Positions 26,464 to 35,290 of a stretch of 64,000 nt of DNA are shown piece after piece. Made by a program: the position numbers and the translations under genes. The DNA comes from an uncultured Clostridia bacterium (GTDB lineage: Bacteria > Bacillota > Clostridia > Lachnospirales > Cellulosilyticaceae). The DNA lies in the NCBI GenBank assembly GCA_937921505.1, contig CAKZUB010000009.1, positions 1 to 64,000 on the forward strand, written 5' to 3'. Each line of letters opens with the position of its first letter. Position 1 is the stretch's first letter. Below the pieces are notes generated by a model. The model searched no databases, was not told the DNA's origin, and was given only the letters and a program-made list of their open reading frames with translations.

Positions 26464-27121
26464 AGTTGCTATTATTCATACAAGCACAGTTTCATTAGAG
26501 GAATTAAAGAGATTATTCGAAGAATTTATGCCGCAGGTAGAGCTTATCAATATTATTGATGATAGTTTGTTAAATGAAGTAAAGTTAAATAATGGGTTAA
26601 CACCGGGTGTTATTAAAAGAATATGTATTTATGCACAACAAGCTCAAAACATGGGAGCGAAGATTATCTTAAACCAATGTTCTTCTGTTGGAGAAGCAGT
26701 AGACATTGCTAAGCAAACCATTCATATTCCTTATATAAAAATTGATGAACCCATGGCATCTAAAGCAGTAGAAATAGGTAAGCGCATTGCTGTAATAGCT
26801 ACAGTAAGTTCAACTTTGGAACCAAGTTGTAGACTTATAAAAAGAGCAGCAGAGAATATAAATAAGGAAGTAATAATTACCCCCTATCTAGTAGAAGGAG
26901 CCCTAGATATTTTAATGAAAGAAAATAATGTTAAAAAGCATAATCAACTAGTGTTAGAAACTATAAAAAAAGCTGAAAAAGAAAATGATGTCATTGTATT
27001 AGCACAAGGAAGCATGATTGTTATGCTTCCATATTTAGAAGAAATAACAAAGACTGTATTAACAAGCCCTAAAATGGGAGTGCTAAATGTACAAAAAATA
27101 CTAGAAGGGATGTGCCAATAA
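26453..27121 (+). CDS. Asp/Glu racemase-fold protein lacking the second catalytic cysteine
   Basis: This 222-residue protein is related to Asp/Glu/hydantoin racemases and arylmalonate decarboxylases. The first catalytic position is C76 in LNQCSSVGEA. The region where racemases carry the second cysteine reads VLAQGSMIVM, so a glycine or serine (residues 186-187) stands there. A plain two-base racemase reaction is therefore unlikely; an isomerase, decarboxylase or another reaction is possible. It is embedded between the kinase (11-nt overlap) and the oxidoreductase (adjacent), so it should act in the same pathway. Confidence 0.75.
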   Translation: MKDKVAIIHTSTVSLEELKRLFEEFMPQVELINIIDDSLLNEVKLNNGLTPGVIKRICIYAQQAQNMGAKIILNQCSSVGEAVDIAKQTIHIPYIKIDEPMASKAVEIGKRIAVIATVSSTLEPSCRLIKRAAENINKEVIITPYLVEGALDILMKENNVKKHNQLVLETIKKAEKENDVIVLAQGSMIVMLPYLEEITKTVLTSPKMGVLNVQKILEGMCQ

Positions 27122-28465
27122 ATGTTTATTCAAGAGCAATTAAAACAAATACCAGTAGTTGGAGAGTATGATGTCATCGTATGTGGAGGAGGGACAGCAG
27201 GATTTCCAGCAGCTATTGCAGCAGCAAGAGCGGGTGCAAAAGTTGCGGTGATTGAAAGATATGGATTTTTAGGTGGTGTCCCTGCATATTGTATCATGCC
27301 AGCATGGCATAGCATAGAAGCATATCATTCGGATATGCTTGAAGAGTTTTGTAATCGTATCGTAGATTCAGGGCCTGGGCCTAACCCTTTACAATCAAAA
27401 CATGCAGAGCCTGAGTATATTAAGAAAGTGGCACTGCAAATGGCTGACGAAGTAGGGGTAGATTTAATTTTACATTCATTATTTGTTGAAACAGTAAAAG
27501 AAGGAGATTGCATAGTTGGTGTTATTACTGAAAGTAAATCCGGAAGGAGAGCCTATAAAGCTAAAGTCTTTATTGATGCAACAGGAGATGGAGACGTGGC
27601 CTTCAAAGCAGGGGCTGAGTATACAAAAGGTAATGCTCAAGGGGTCACTCAAGGAATGACCATAAGATTCAGAATTGGAAATATCGATTTTGAAAGATAT
27701 TTTGATTGGGTGAGCCAAAATAAACAGTACTATTTTAATGTTTCAGACGATGAACTTAATGCACGCAGAGAATGTGCTAAAAAAGGTATAGAATTTTATA
27801 TGTCTGCTGACTTAGCAGAGTTTTATAAAAAGTTTGATAATAACGGAAAGAGCCTACCTGTCTTAAGTTATTTTAATTCAAGTAGCATTAGAAAAAATGA
27901 ATTATCAGTTAATGCTACAAGAGTTTACAACGTAGATGGAACCAAGCAAGAAGATTTAGCATATGCAGAGGTGCAGTGCAGAAAACAAGAGTATGCGTTA
28001 TATGAATTCTTAAAAGAGCATGTGCCAGGATTTGAACAAGCTATTATTATTGAAACGGCCATGCAAATTGGAGTAAGAGAAACGAGATGTATCGTAGGAG
28101 AATATATTTTAACAGAAGAAGACTGTCGCAAGGAAACAGAATTTGAGGATACAGTTGCACTTAATCCAGTAGCATTTGACTTGCATGATGCAACCTATTC
28201 TTGTGAAATATTAGACACAAAAGTAAGGGTTCCGTTTCGTTGTTTATTACCTAAAGGGGTAAAAGGCATTATGGTAGCTGGAAGATGCGTTTCTACAGAC
28301 CATGTAGCCAATGGTTCTGTAAGAAGAATGCACACAGCTTTTGATTTAGGGCAAGTAGCAGGTATAGCTGCAGCGTTATGTGTTCAAAAAAATGTACTAC
28401 CCTCTGAGCTAGCGTTTTCAGACTTAAAAGAAGAACTAAAAAAGTATGGTGCTATTAAATTTTAG
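27122..28465 (+). CDS. FAD-dependent oxidoreductase
   Basis: This 447-residue flavoprotein of the FAD_oxidored type has the dinucleotide motif CGGGTAGFPAAIAAARAG near residue 20, then ERYGFLGG. An ATGDGD motif lies near 155. A C-terminal FAD segment reads MVAGRCVSTDHVANGS. It starts directly at the stop of the preceding gene. Family members oxidise hydroxy or amino substrates, often with unknown electron acceptors; no Fe-S motif is evident. The context suggests oxidation of a hydroxy acid in the same pathway. Confidence 0.8.
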   Translation: MFIQEQLKQIPVVGEYDVIVCGGGTAGFPAAIAAARAGAKVAVIERYGFLGGVPAYCIMPAWHSIEAYHSDMLEEFCNRIVDSGPGPNPLQSKHAEPEYIKKVALQMADEVGVDLILHSLFVETVKEGDCIVGVITESKSGRRAYKAKVFIDATGDGDVAFKAGAEYTKGNAQGVTQGMTIRFRIGNIDFERYFDWVSQNKQYYFNVSDDELNARRECAKKGIEFYMSADLAEFYKKFDNNGKSLPVLSYFNSSSIRKNELSVNATRVYNVDGTKQEDLAYAEVQCRKQEYALYEFLKEHVPGFEQAIIIETAMQIGVRETRCIVGEYILTEEDCRKETEFEDTVALNPVAFDLHDATYSCEILDTKVRVPFRCLLPKGVKGIMVAGRCVSTDHVANGSVRRMHTAFDLGQVAGIAAALCVQKNVLPSELAFSDLKEELKKYGAIKF

Positions 28466-28501
28466 AACTGAGTTATTAAGTAATCGAAAGGGAATGATAA
28501 T

Positions 28502-30181
28502 ATGAAACTCTCAGAAGCAATTGTAGCCATTATGATAAAAGAAGGCATAACAGATGCCTTTGGTATTCCAGGCGCTGGTATTAACTCGTTATATCATGAA
28601 ATGGATAAGGTACAAGATAAAATTAAGCACTATACAATGCGCCACGAAGAATCTTGTGTACATGCTGCTAGTGGTTACTACAGATCGAGTGGTAAGATGG
28701 CAGTAGCTCTTTGCACTTCGGGTCCTGGAGCAACAAACTTTATAACAGGTATTTATACGTCTAATATTGACTCTATTCCACTTGTTGCGATTACAGGTCA
28801 AGGGGTAAGAGCACTAATGGGGAAAGATGCTTTTCAATGTGTAGATATGGTAGAGATTGCAAAGCCGATTTCTAAATTAGCAGTATGCTTAACAAATCCT
28901 AAGACAGCGGTTGATGAAGTTATTAATGCATTTAAAGTTGCTAAAGAAGGAAAACCAGGCGTTGTTGTAATAGACTTACCATTAGATATGCAGCAGTGTG
29001 AAGTTGAGTTTGACCCAGCAACTTACGTGCCAACGACTGTAACAAACCCTAAAGCGTCTCCAGCTGCAATCAAGGTAGCTATGGATATGCTAGCTGATGC
29101 AAAAAATCCTGTTATTCTAATGGGTGGTGGGGTTATTCTTGCTCAGGCGCAGGAAGAACTTGTGAAGTTTGCTGAAATCATGCAAATCCCAGTTGTTACA
29201 ACTTATATGGCTAAAGGTGGTATTCCAGTAAATCATCCACTTAATGCTGGCAATCCAGGAATTCAAGTAGGGCAGCCAATTGGTAATAAAGTATTTGTAG
29301 AATCCGATGTGGTTCTTGCAATTGGTAATCGTTTTACAGACAGACACACGGGTGCTATTGGTGTTTATCGAGGAAGTAGAAAATTTATTCACATTAATGT
29401 AGAAAGAAAAGAAATTGGTAAAATATTTACACCCGACTTGGGTATTGTAGGTGATGCAAAGGATGCCATAGCTCAATTACTTACAGCTGCTGAAAATATT
29501 GGTCAGGAAAAAGGCTCAGCACGAGTTGCTGAAATCCCTAAACTTCAAGTTTCTATGAAGAGAAAGGTAGACCATGACTGTGTACCTATTAATCCACATA
29601 GAGTATTTGATGAGTTAAATAAAGCCTTTGATGATGATACGATGTTCACAACGGGTTGTGGTATTACTCAAATTTGGTCTGGTCAATTACAGGAAATTAA
29701 TAAACCTAAAAGATATTTAGTATCTGGTGGTAGTGGGACACTTGGATATGATATTCCAGCAGCATTTGGAGCCATGCTTGGTGATAAGAAAGGAAATAAA
29801 GCAGTATGTGTTATGGGCGATTTTGGATTCACCTTCCATGTACAAGAGATTGCAACAGCAGCAACAAATAATGTACCGCTTATCGTATGTATTGTAAATA
29901 ATGCTTATTTAGGACTAATCAGACAAAATCAAAAATTTGCTTATGGCTATGAATATGGCGTTGCAATGCCAGAAAATCAAGCTACAATGGACTATGTAAA
30001 AGTAGCAGAGGGATTCGCTTGCGAAGGCGAAAGAGTATTTAAGCCAGAAGATATTGCAAAAGCATTTGAAAGAGCCAAAAAAGCTACAAAACCATATATT
30101 ATTGACATTGTTTGTGAACCACAAGCACACTGTTCAATGGGTCAAGATATTGAAAATGTAAAAGAATTTAATGCAGAATAA
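28502..30181 (+). CDS. Glyoxylate-carboligase-like ThDP enzyme
   Basis: This 559-residue thiamine-diphosphate enzyme of the acetolactate synthase superfamily is closest by eye to glyoxylate carboligase (Gcl). Shared segments include FGIPGAGIN, TSGPGATNFITG, GNRFTDRHTG and VNNAYLGLIRQ, and the ThDP motif starts GDFGF as in Gcl. E. coli Gcl has valine in place of the usual activating glutamate (RHV). Here the motif is RHEES, so E49 is present, which argues that the substrate or mechanism may differ. It is probably co-transcribed with the FAD enzyme, and its hairpin 30189-30218 follows. Confidence 0.8.
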   Translation: MKLSEAIVAIMIKEGITDAFGIPGAGINSLYHEMDKVQDKIKHYTMRHEESCVHAASGYYRSSGKMAVALCTSGPGATNFITGIYTSNIDSIPLVAITGQGVRALMGKDAFQCVDMVEIAKPISKLAVCLTNPKTAVDEVINAFKVAKEGKPGVVVIDLPLDMQQCEVEFDPATYVPTTVTNPKASPAAIKVAMDMLADAKNPVILMGGGVILAQAQEELVKFAEIMQIPVVTTYMAKGGIPVNHPLNAGNPGIQVGQPIGNKVFVESDVVLAIGNRFTDRHTGAIGVYRGSRKFIHINVERKEIGKIFTPDLGIVGDAKDAIAQLLTAAENIGQEKGSARVAEIPKLQVSMKRKVDHDCVPINPHRVFDELNKAFDDDTMFTTGCGITQIWSGQLQEINKPKRYLVSGGSGTLGYDIPAAFGAMLGDKKGNKAVCVMGDFGFTFHVQEIATAATNNVPLIVCIVNNAYLGLIRQNQKFAYGYEYGVAMPENQATMDYVKVAEGFACEGERVFKPEDIAKAFERAKKATKPYIIDIVCEPQAHCSMGQDIENVKEFNAE

Positions 30182-30188
30182 ATAAAGT

Positions 30189-30218
30189 TGAAATAAGGGC
30201 AGCGATGCCCTTATTTCA
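30189..30218 (+). terminator. Intercistronic hairpin with GCGA loop
   Basis: A 13-bp perfect stem (30189-30201 with 30206-30218) is capped by GCGA, a GNRA-type tetraloop. No strong T run follows, so read-through into the next gene is likely. Confidence 0.7.
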
Positions 30219-30244
30219 TAAAATAAATTAAAAGAGGTGTAAAA

Positions 30245-31162
30245 ATGAAGGATTCTATCCATAAGTATTTTCAGGTGGGTTTAATTTCATTTATGGCCTA
30301 TCCATCAACCCTTAGAGGTGAAGACCCAAATATAGTAGACGTGCTAAAGAAGACTGTTGTGGATGAATATTTTGATGCAATAGAAATCAATTGGATTAAA
30401 GATGATCAAAAGAGAGCAGAAGCCAAAAAACTCTTAGAAACCTCACATTTAAAAGTATGCTACGGTGCACAGCCAAGGCTTCTGACAACGGGTTTAAATG
30501 CTAATGATATTGATGAAGAAGGTAGACAAAAGGCAGAAGATACATTAATCCAAGCGATTGATGAAGCAGACTACTTAGGTGCTAGAGGAATTGCTTTTTT
30601 ATCAGGGAAATGGAAAGAGGAAACAAAAGACTTAGCCTATGAGCAGCTTATAAAAACGACAAGGAATCTTTGCAGCTATGCAAAAACAAAGAATATGCAA
30701 ATTGTTTTAGAAGTATTTGATTACGATATTGCAAAGGCTTCACTAATTGGACCAGCTCCATTAGCAGCAAAGTTTGCGGCTGATATAAGAACAACTCATA
30801 GCAACTTTGGACTTATGATTGATTTATCACATATTCCAATGACTTATGAAACATCAAGGTTTGTTATTCAAACTCTAAAACCGTATTTAGTACATTTTCA
30901 TATTGGGAATACAGTAGTTGATGATGCAAGTGCAGAAGGTTATGGAGATGAACATCAAAGATTTGGATTTCCCAATAGTAGAAATGATGTGACACAAGTT
31001 CTTGACTTCTTAAAAGTGCTTAAAAATGAAGGATTTTTTAATAGTGAAGAGCCTTATGTACTTTCTTTTGAAGTTAAGCCTTGGAAAGATGAGGACTCAG
31101 ATGCTGTTGTAGCCAATGCCAAAAGAGTTTTAAATAGAGCTTGGGCATTATTAGAAGACTAA
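30245..31162 (+). CDS. TIM-barrel sugar isomerase/epimerase-like protein
   Basis: This 305-residue protein of the xylose-isomerase-like TIM-barrel superfamily has acidic and histidine positions for a metal: DAIEINW, VLEVFDYD, MIDLSHIPM, HFHIGNT and SFEVKPW. It lacks a signal peptide. Hydroxypyruvate isomerase, OtnI and 3-oxo-isoapionate decarboxylase share this fold, and all act with DUF1537 kinases or Gcl-type enzymes. I cannot tell which reaction applies. It follows the Gcl-like gene by 63 bases. Confidence 0.7.
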   Translation: MKDSIHKYFQVGLISFMAYPSTLRGEDPNIVDVLKKTVVDEYFDAIEINWIKDDQKRAEAKKLLETSHLKVCYGAQPRLLTTGLNANDIDEEGRQKAEDTLIQAIDEADYLGARGIAFLSGKWKEETKDLAYEQLIKTTRNLCSYAKTKNMQIVLEVFDYDIAKASLIGPAPLAAKFAADIRTTHSNFGLMIDLSHIPMTYETSRFVIQTLKPYLVHFHIGNTVVDDASAEGYGDEHQRFGFPNSRNDVTQVLDFLKVLKNEGFFNSEEPYVLSFEVKPWKDEDSDAVVANAKRVLNRAWALLED

Positions 31163-31182
31163 TAATTGATAGAGGTGAGAAA

Positions 31183-32142
31183 ATGGAAATTGTCGTTTTA
31201 GATGGTTATACGTTAAATCCAGGTGACCTCACATGGGAAAGATTGGAAAAATTAGGAAATTTAACAGTATATGATAGAACGCCCGCTGACAAAATTGTAG
31301 AGAGAATAGGCGATGCAGAAATCGTTTATACAAATAAAACGCCCTTAACAAAAGAAGTATTTGAAGTTTGCACGCATATTAAATTTATAGGTGTTTTAGC
31401 AACAGGTTATAATGTTGTTGATGTGAAGGGTGCTAAAGATAAAAACATACTTGTAACAAACATTCCAACCTATGGAACAGTTGCTGTTGCACAATATACG
31501 ATTGCACTGCTTCTTGAAATTTGTCATCATATTGGAGAACACTCTCAAGCAGTAAAAAAGGGTGATTGGACCAACAATGTAGACTGGTGTTTTTGGAATT
31601 ATCCACTCATTGAGCTTGCAGGTAAAACTATGGGGATTATAGGATTTGGTAGAATTGGTCAAGCGACCGCCAAGATTGCACAGGTTTTAGGCATGAATAT
31701 TCTAGCTGTAGATAATAACCAAATAGATGAGCTTATTAGCGAAACATGCAAATATGTAGAGTTGGATGAGTTGTTAGCTCATTCACATGTAGTCGTTTTA
31801 CATTGTCCGTTATTCCCATCTACAGAAGGGATTGTTAACAAAGATAATATTGCTAAGATGAAGGATGGCGTTATTATTATTAATGATTCAAGGGGCCCAC
31901 TTATTGTTGAGGAAGATCTAAGGGATGCTCTTAATAGTGGTAAGGTAGCAGCGGCAGCATGTGATGTTGTCTCCACTGAGCCGATTAAAATGGATAGCCC
32001 ATTATTAGAAGCTAAAAACATAATTATTACACCACATATTGCATGGGCACCAACAGAATCTAGAAAAAGACTAATGGACATTGCCGTAGATAACTTAGAA
32101 GCCTTTATAAAAGGGAATCCTATTAATATTGTAAATAAGTAA
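31183..32142 (+). CDS. D-2-hydroxyacid dehydrogenase (glycerate dehydrogenase/hydroxypyruvate reductase-like), copy 1
   Basis: This 319-residue NAD(P)-dependent enzyme has the Rossmann motif GFGRIGQ near residue 150. The catalytic trio is arginine in NDSRGPL, glutamate in STEPIKM and histidine in TPHIAWAP. The N-terminus (VVLDGYTLNPGDLTWE) is typical of glycerate dehydrogenases. I start at ATG 31183 after GAGGTGAG; an upstream in-frame TTG lies inside the preceding gene. A close paralogue is at 40658-41620. It would reduce hydroxypyruvate, glyoxylate or a related keto acid. Confidence 0.85.
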   Translation: MEIVVLDGYTLNPGDLTWERLEKLGNLTVYDRTPADKIVERIGDAEIVYTNKTPLTKEVFEVCTHIKFIGVLATGYNVVDVKGAKDKNILVTNIPTYGTVAVAQYTIALLLEICHHIGEHSQAVKKGDWTNNVDWCFWNYPLIELAGKTMGIIGFGRIGQATAKIAQVLGMNILAVDNNQIDELISETCKYVELDELLAHSHVVVLHCPLFPSTEGIVNKDNIAKMKDGVIIINDSRGPLIVEEDLRDALNSGKVAAAACDVVSTEPIKMDSPLLEAKNIIITPHIAWAPTESRKRLMDIAVDNLEAFIKGNPINIVNK

Positions 32143-32151
32143 TATTAAGTT

Positions 32152-32276
32152 GCTGTAAAAAGGCTGAGCTTTCCTTATTATAACTGGTGGAATGAAGCAC
32201 TTCATGGGGTGGCAATAGCATATTTGAAGGTAATGCTATAGAGATTTATGTAGGTGCCAATAAGGATGTAGTATAA
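32152..32276 (+). pseudogene. Fossil of a GH3 glycosidase, about 2 kb deleted internally
   Basis: The first part reads AVKRLSFPYYNWWNEALHGVA, matching residues about 40-60 of the GH3 protein at 16338-18476. In another frame the rest reads NSIFEGNAIEIYVGANK followed by a stop, matching the last 40 residues of that protein. The two pieces join near 32213. Sequence differences show the parent was a paralogue rather than that gene itself. It starts 10 bases after the hydroxyacid dehydrogenase stop. Confidence 0.88.
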
Positions 32277-32321
32277 TAGCCCCTCTCTAAAAAGATAAGA
32301 TCTTTTTAGAGAGGGGCTATT
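32275..32321. terminator. Bidirectional terminator
   Basis: Perfect 22-bp arms (32275-32296 and 32300-32321) with a 3-base loop lie between the hydroxyacid dehydrogenase/GH3 fossil and the convergent AraC gene. Confidence 0.88.
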
Positions 32322-32344
32322 ATCATGTTTGATTAACGGGTCTT

Positions 32345-33178
32345 CTAGCCCTTGCTACAACGCTTTATGGCTTTAGCAGTTGGCGCATGACCTAAAATGC
32401 GTTTATAAGCACGATAAAACACAGAATAATCGTGAAAGCCTACACTTAGAGCAGCGTCCATAGCTGATTTGCCTTGCATAATATATTGATTAGCCATAGC
32501 GATGCGTTTATAGTTAATATATTGTACCAGCGTTGTTCCGGTAGCCTTTCTAAACACTTTATTAAGGTGATGTTTACTGATGAAAAACCTAGAGGAAATA
32601 GCATCTAATGTAATACGCTCAGTTAAATGATTATTAATGTAGTGTATGATTTTTGTTACTGTCTGTGAAATATGTTCAGGTGTTGCAAGAGACTTTGTTT
32701 GTTTACTCATATAAAGAATCTGAGAGAGCAGAGATTGTACTGCGATGGCGATCGCCATATCTCTCATCTCACCCGGCATATCTTTGCAAGCCGATAGATT
32801 TTCAAAATAATGCTGTAGTCTAAAATCTTCAACATCTTGATAATAAATATCCGATTGTGAGGTAGTTTGATGAAATGGGAAAAGGAGTAAAAGCCTATTT
32901 TCAGCAGGAATAATCTGTGAAGAAAAATGCAATGTATAGCGTTCATAAGCAGAGTCAGTTTTTACTTTTACACCGTGCAAAATATTAGGAGATATCATTA
33001 AAATGCTGTGAGGCGTTGGCGTATAATGTTTTCCTTCAACTAAATAACTGACATCACCACTGATGAAGTAATAGACTTCATAGGAGTTATGACAATGAAT
33101 CATATAATCATTATGATGCGTAAAATCAAGAGCATGCCCAAAGTGAAGACCCTCTTTATTATATGAAATGTAATCCAT
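32345..33178 (-). CDS. AraC-family regulator of the TIM-barrel/Gfo-Idh operon
   Basis: This 277-residue regulator has a cupin sensor (about residues 20-90: HCHNSYEVYYFISGDVSYL). The AraC domain (about 175-270) contains ISSRFFISKHHLNKVFRK and ends LGHAPTAKAIK. I prefer ATG 33178, eight bases after AAAGGAG, over the TTG one codon upstream. It diverges from the gene at 33332, with a clear dyad between them (33236-33255). Confidence 0.83.
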   Translation of the reverse strand: MDYISYNKEGLHFGHALDFTHHNDYMIHCHNSYEVYYFISGDVSYLVEGKHYTPTPHSILMISPNILHGVKVKTDSAYERYTLHFSSQIIPAENRLLLLFPFHQTTSQSDIYYQDVEDFRLQHYFENLSACKDMPGEMRDMAIAIAVQSLLSQILYMSKQTKSLATPEHISQTVTKIIHYINNHLTERITLDAISSRFFISKHHLNKVFRKATGTTLVQYINYKRIAMANQYIMQGKSAMDAALSVGFHDYSVFYRAYKRILGHAPTAKAIKRCSKG

Positions 33179-33235
33179 CAAAACATCTCCTTTCTATAAT
33201 ATATTTAGTATAGCTAACAAGCGCTATATTTGCAA

Positions 33236-33255
33236 TGTAATGAGTCCGCATTACA
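33236..33255. promoter_or_regulatory. Dyad in the divergent spacer, candidate AraC site
   Basis: TGTAATG-AGTCCG-CATTACA has perfect 7-bp arms and lies between the divergent AraC and TIM-barrel genes. The extended flanks TTGCAA and ATGG add little symmetry. Confidence 0.45.
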
Positions 33256-33331
33256 ATGGTGTATGTATGCTGAAGTACTATAATCAAATCATATATCAAA
33301 TCTGTTCAAATAAAAATATGAGGTGAGTAAG

Positions 33332-34090
33332 ATGGTTTTAGGCGCACAGCTTTATACAGTAAGAGATTATATTCAAAATGAAAAAGATATTCCATTTACA
33401 TTAAAAAAGATTGCAGAAATGGGCTATACAACAATCCAAGTATCAGGTATGGGGAAGATCAAACCAGAAGTACTTAGAGAAATTTGTGATGAATTATCTT
33501 TAAAAATTATTCTTACGCATACTGATCCGAATCGTATTTTGAATGAAACAGAAGAAGTTATTAAAGAACACACTATTTTTGGTTGTGACTATATTGGACT
33601 AGGTGGCATGCCAGAAAAGTATAGGAGACCTGAGTGGATTGAGCATTTTGCTATGGATTTTAAAGAACCAGCGCGTAAAATGGCAGATGCAGGCAAGCTT
33701 TTTATGTATCATAACCATAATTTCGAATTTGAAAAGTTAAATGGCAAACGTATGATGGAAACACTGATGGAAGACTTTTCACCAGAAGAAATGGGAGTTA
33801 CATTAGATACTTATTGGGTACAGGCAGCAGGTGCAGATATTTGTGAATGGATTGATATTCTAAAAGATAGAATTCATTGTGTACATTTAAAAGACATGAC
33901 AGTAAGAGGATACGCGCAGTTGATGGCTCCGGTCATGGAAGGGAACATTAACTTTAAGGCAGTGTTGAAAAAGATAGAGGAAGTAAATACAACGCAATAT
34001 TTATTGGTAGAGCAAGATACTTGTGAGGGTAGTCCGTTTGATTGTTTACAAACAAGCTATAAAAATTTAGCGAAACTAGGCTATAAATAG
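33332..34090 (+). CDS. TIM-barrel sugar phosphate isomerase/epimerase family protein
   Basis: This 252-residue xylose-isomerase-like barrel begins LGAQLYTVRDY, a common start in the IolE/YcjR-like group. Metal-ligand segments are MYHNHNFEFEK, VTLDTYWVQAAG, CVHLKDM and LLVEQDTCEG. I start at ATG 33332 after GAGGTG; the GTG at 33323 overlaps that site. It opens an operon with three Gfo/Idh/MocA proteins. This combination is known in 3-keto-sugar epimerisation and inositol or glycoside oxidation routes. The substrate is unknown. Confidence 0.8.
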   Translation: MVLGAQLYTVRDYIQNEKDIPFTLKKIAEMGYTTIQVSGMGKIKPEVLREICDELSLKIILTHTDPNRILNETEEVIKEHTIFGCDYIGLGGMPEKYRRPEWIEHFAMDFKEPARKMADAGKLFMYHNHNFEFEKLNGKRMMETLMEDFSPEEMGVTLDTYWVQAAGADICEWIDILKDRIHCVHLKDMTVRGYAQLMAPVMEGNINFKAVLKKIEEVNTTQYLLVEQDTCEGSPFDCLQTSYKNLAKLGYK

Positions 34091-34103
34091 GAGTGTGCTT
34101 ATT

Positions 34104-35267
34104 ATGAAAAAAGTTAAACTTGGTATTATAGGGGTAGGCAATATGGGAACTACTCACTCAAAACAGGTGGCAAGCGGAGAAATAGAGGGAATGGAATTAG
34201 TTGCTGTAGCAGATCGAAGTGAAGCGCGCAGAAGCTGGGTGAAAGAAAACTTGCCAGACACCACTACAATCTTTGATGAGGGAGATCAGTTGATTAAAAG
34301 TGGTCTGTGTGATGCAGTATTAATAGCAACGCCACACTATCAGCATCCAGAGCTTGCGATCAAAGCATTTGAAAACGGGTTACACGTTTTGTGTGAAAAG
34401 CCAGCAGGGGTGTATACAAAGCAAGTAAGGCAGATGAATGAAGTAGCAGCGAAGTATGACTTAGTGTTTGCGATGATGTTTAATCAAAGAACAAATCCAC
34501 TCTACCGCAAAATGTATGAGCTCATTCATAGTGGAGAGCTTGGAGCTATTAAACGTGTTAACTGGATTGTAACGGATTGGTATAGAACACAGGCATACTA
34601 TGATTCTGGACTTTGGCGTGCAACGTGGGCGGGAGAAGGCGGAGGGGTTTTATTAAACCAATGCCCGCATAACCTTGATTTAATACAGTGGATTTGTGGT
34701 ATGCCAAGTAAAGTACAGGCTTTTTGTCATAATGGTAAGTGGCATGATATTGAAGTTGAAGATGATGTTACGGCATACCTTGAGTATCCAAACGGCGCAA
34801 CAGGCGTGTTTATAACTTCAACAGCAGATTGCCCAGGGACTAATAGATTTGAAGTTACTTTAGAAATGGGTAAGCTTGTATGTGAAGATGGGCAGCTCGT
34901 ACTTTATAAGTTAGACCAAAATGAAAGAGCATATTGTAAGAGCGCCACAGGTGGCTTTACCATTCCGGGTGTGACGTGTATTAAGGTTGAAACGGAAGGA
35001 GAAAATATGCAGCATAAAGGTATATTAAAATCTTTTGCAGAGCGCATTTTATACGGAAAACCTCTTGTTGCAGAAGGCAAAGAAGGTATTAATGGTTTAA
35101 CACTTTCTAATGCGATGCACCTTTCAAGCTGGCTAAGTAAGCCAATTGATCTGCCTTTTGATGAGACATTATTTTTAGAAGAATTAGGTAAGAGAAGTGC
35201 AATCTCTAGGCAGAAGACGACAGATGTTGTTTTTCTTGATACAGAAGGCAGCTATGGCGTAAAATAA
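34104..35267 (+). CDS. Gfo/Idh/MocA oxidoreductase 1
   Basis: This 387-residue NAD(P)-dependent sugar oxidoreductase has the Rossmann motif GIIGVGNMG near residue 10. The catalytic EKP segment is HVLCEKPAGV near 100. The substrate-domain motif GGGVLLNQCPHNLD is intact. The ATG at 34104 follows AGGAGTG; three extra upstream codons in the open frame are unlikely to be used. It is second in the operon. Enzymes of this family oxidise a sugar hydroxyl, often at C1 or C3. Confidence 0.85.
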   Translation: MKKVKLGIIGVGNMGTTHSKQVASGEIEGMELVAVADRSEARRSWVKENLPDTTTIFDEGDQLIKSGLCDAVLIATPHYQHPELAIKAFENGLHVLCEKPAGVYTKQVRQMNEVAAKYDLVFAMMFNQRTNPLYRKMYELIHSGELGAIKRVNWIVTDWYRTQAYYDSGLWRATWAGEGGGVLLNQCPHNLDLIQWICGMPSKVQAFCHNGKWHDIEVEDDVTAYLEYPNGATGVFITSTADCPGTNRFEVTLEMGKLVCEDGQLVLYKLDQNERAYCKSATGGFTIPGVTCIKVETEGENMQHKGILKSFAERILYGKPLVAEGKEGINGLTLSNAMHLSSWLSKPIDLPFDETLFLEELGKRSAISRQKTTDVVFLDTEGSYGVK

Positions 35268-35290
35268 TTATATTAAGAGGTGAATGGGCA

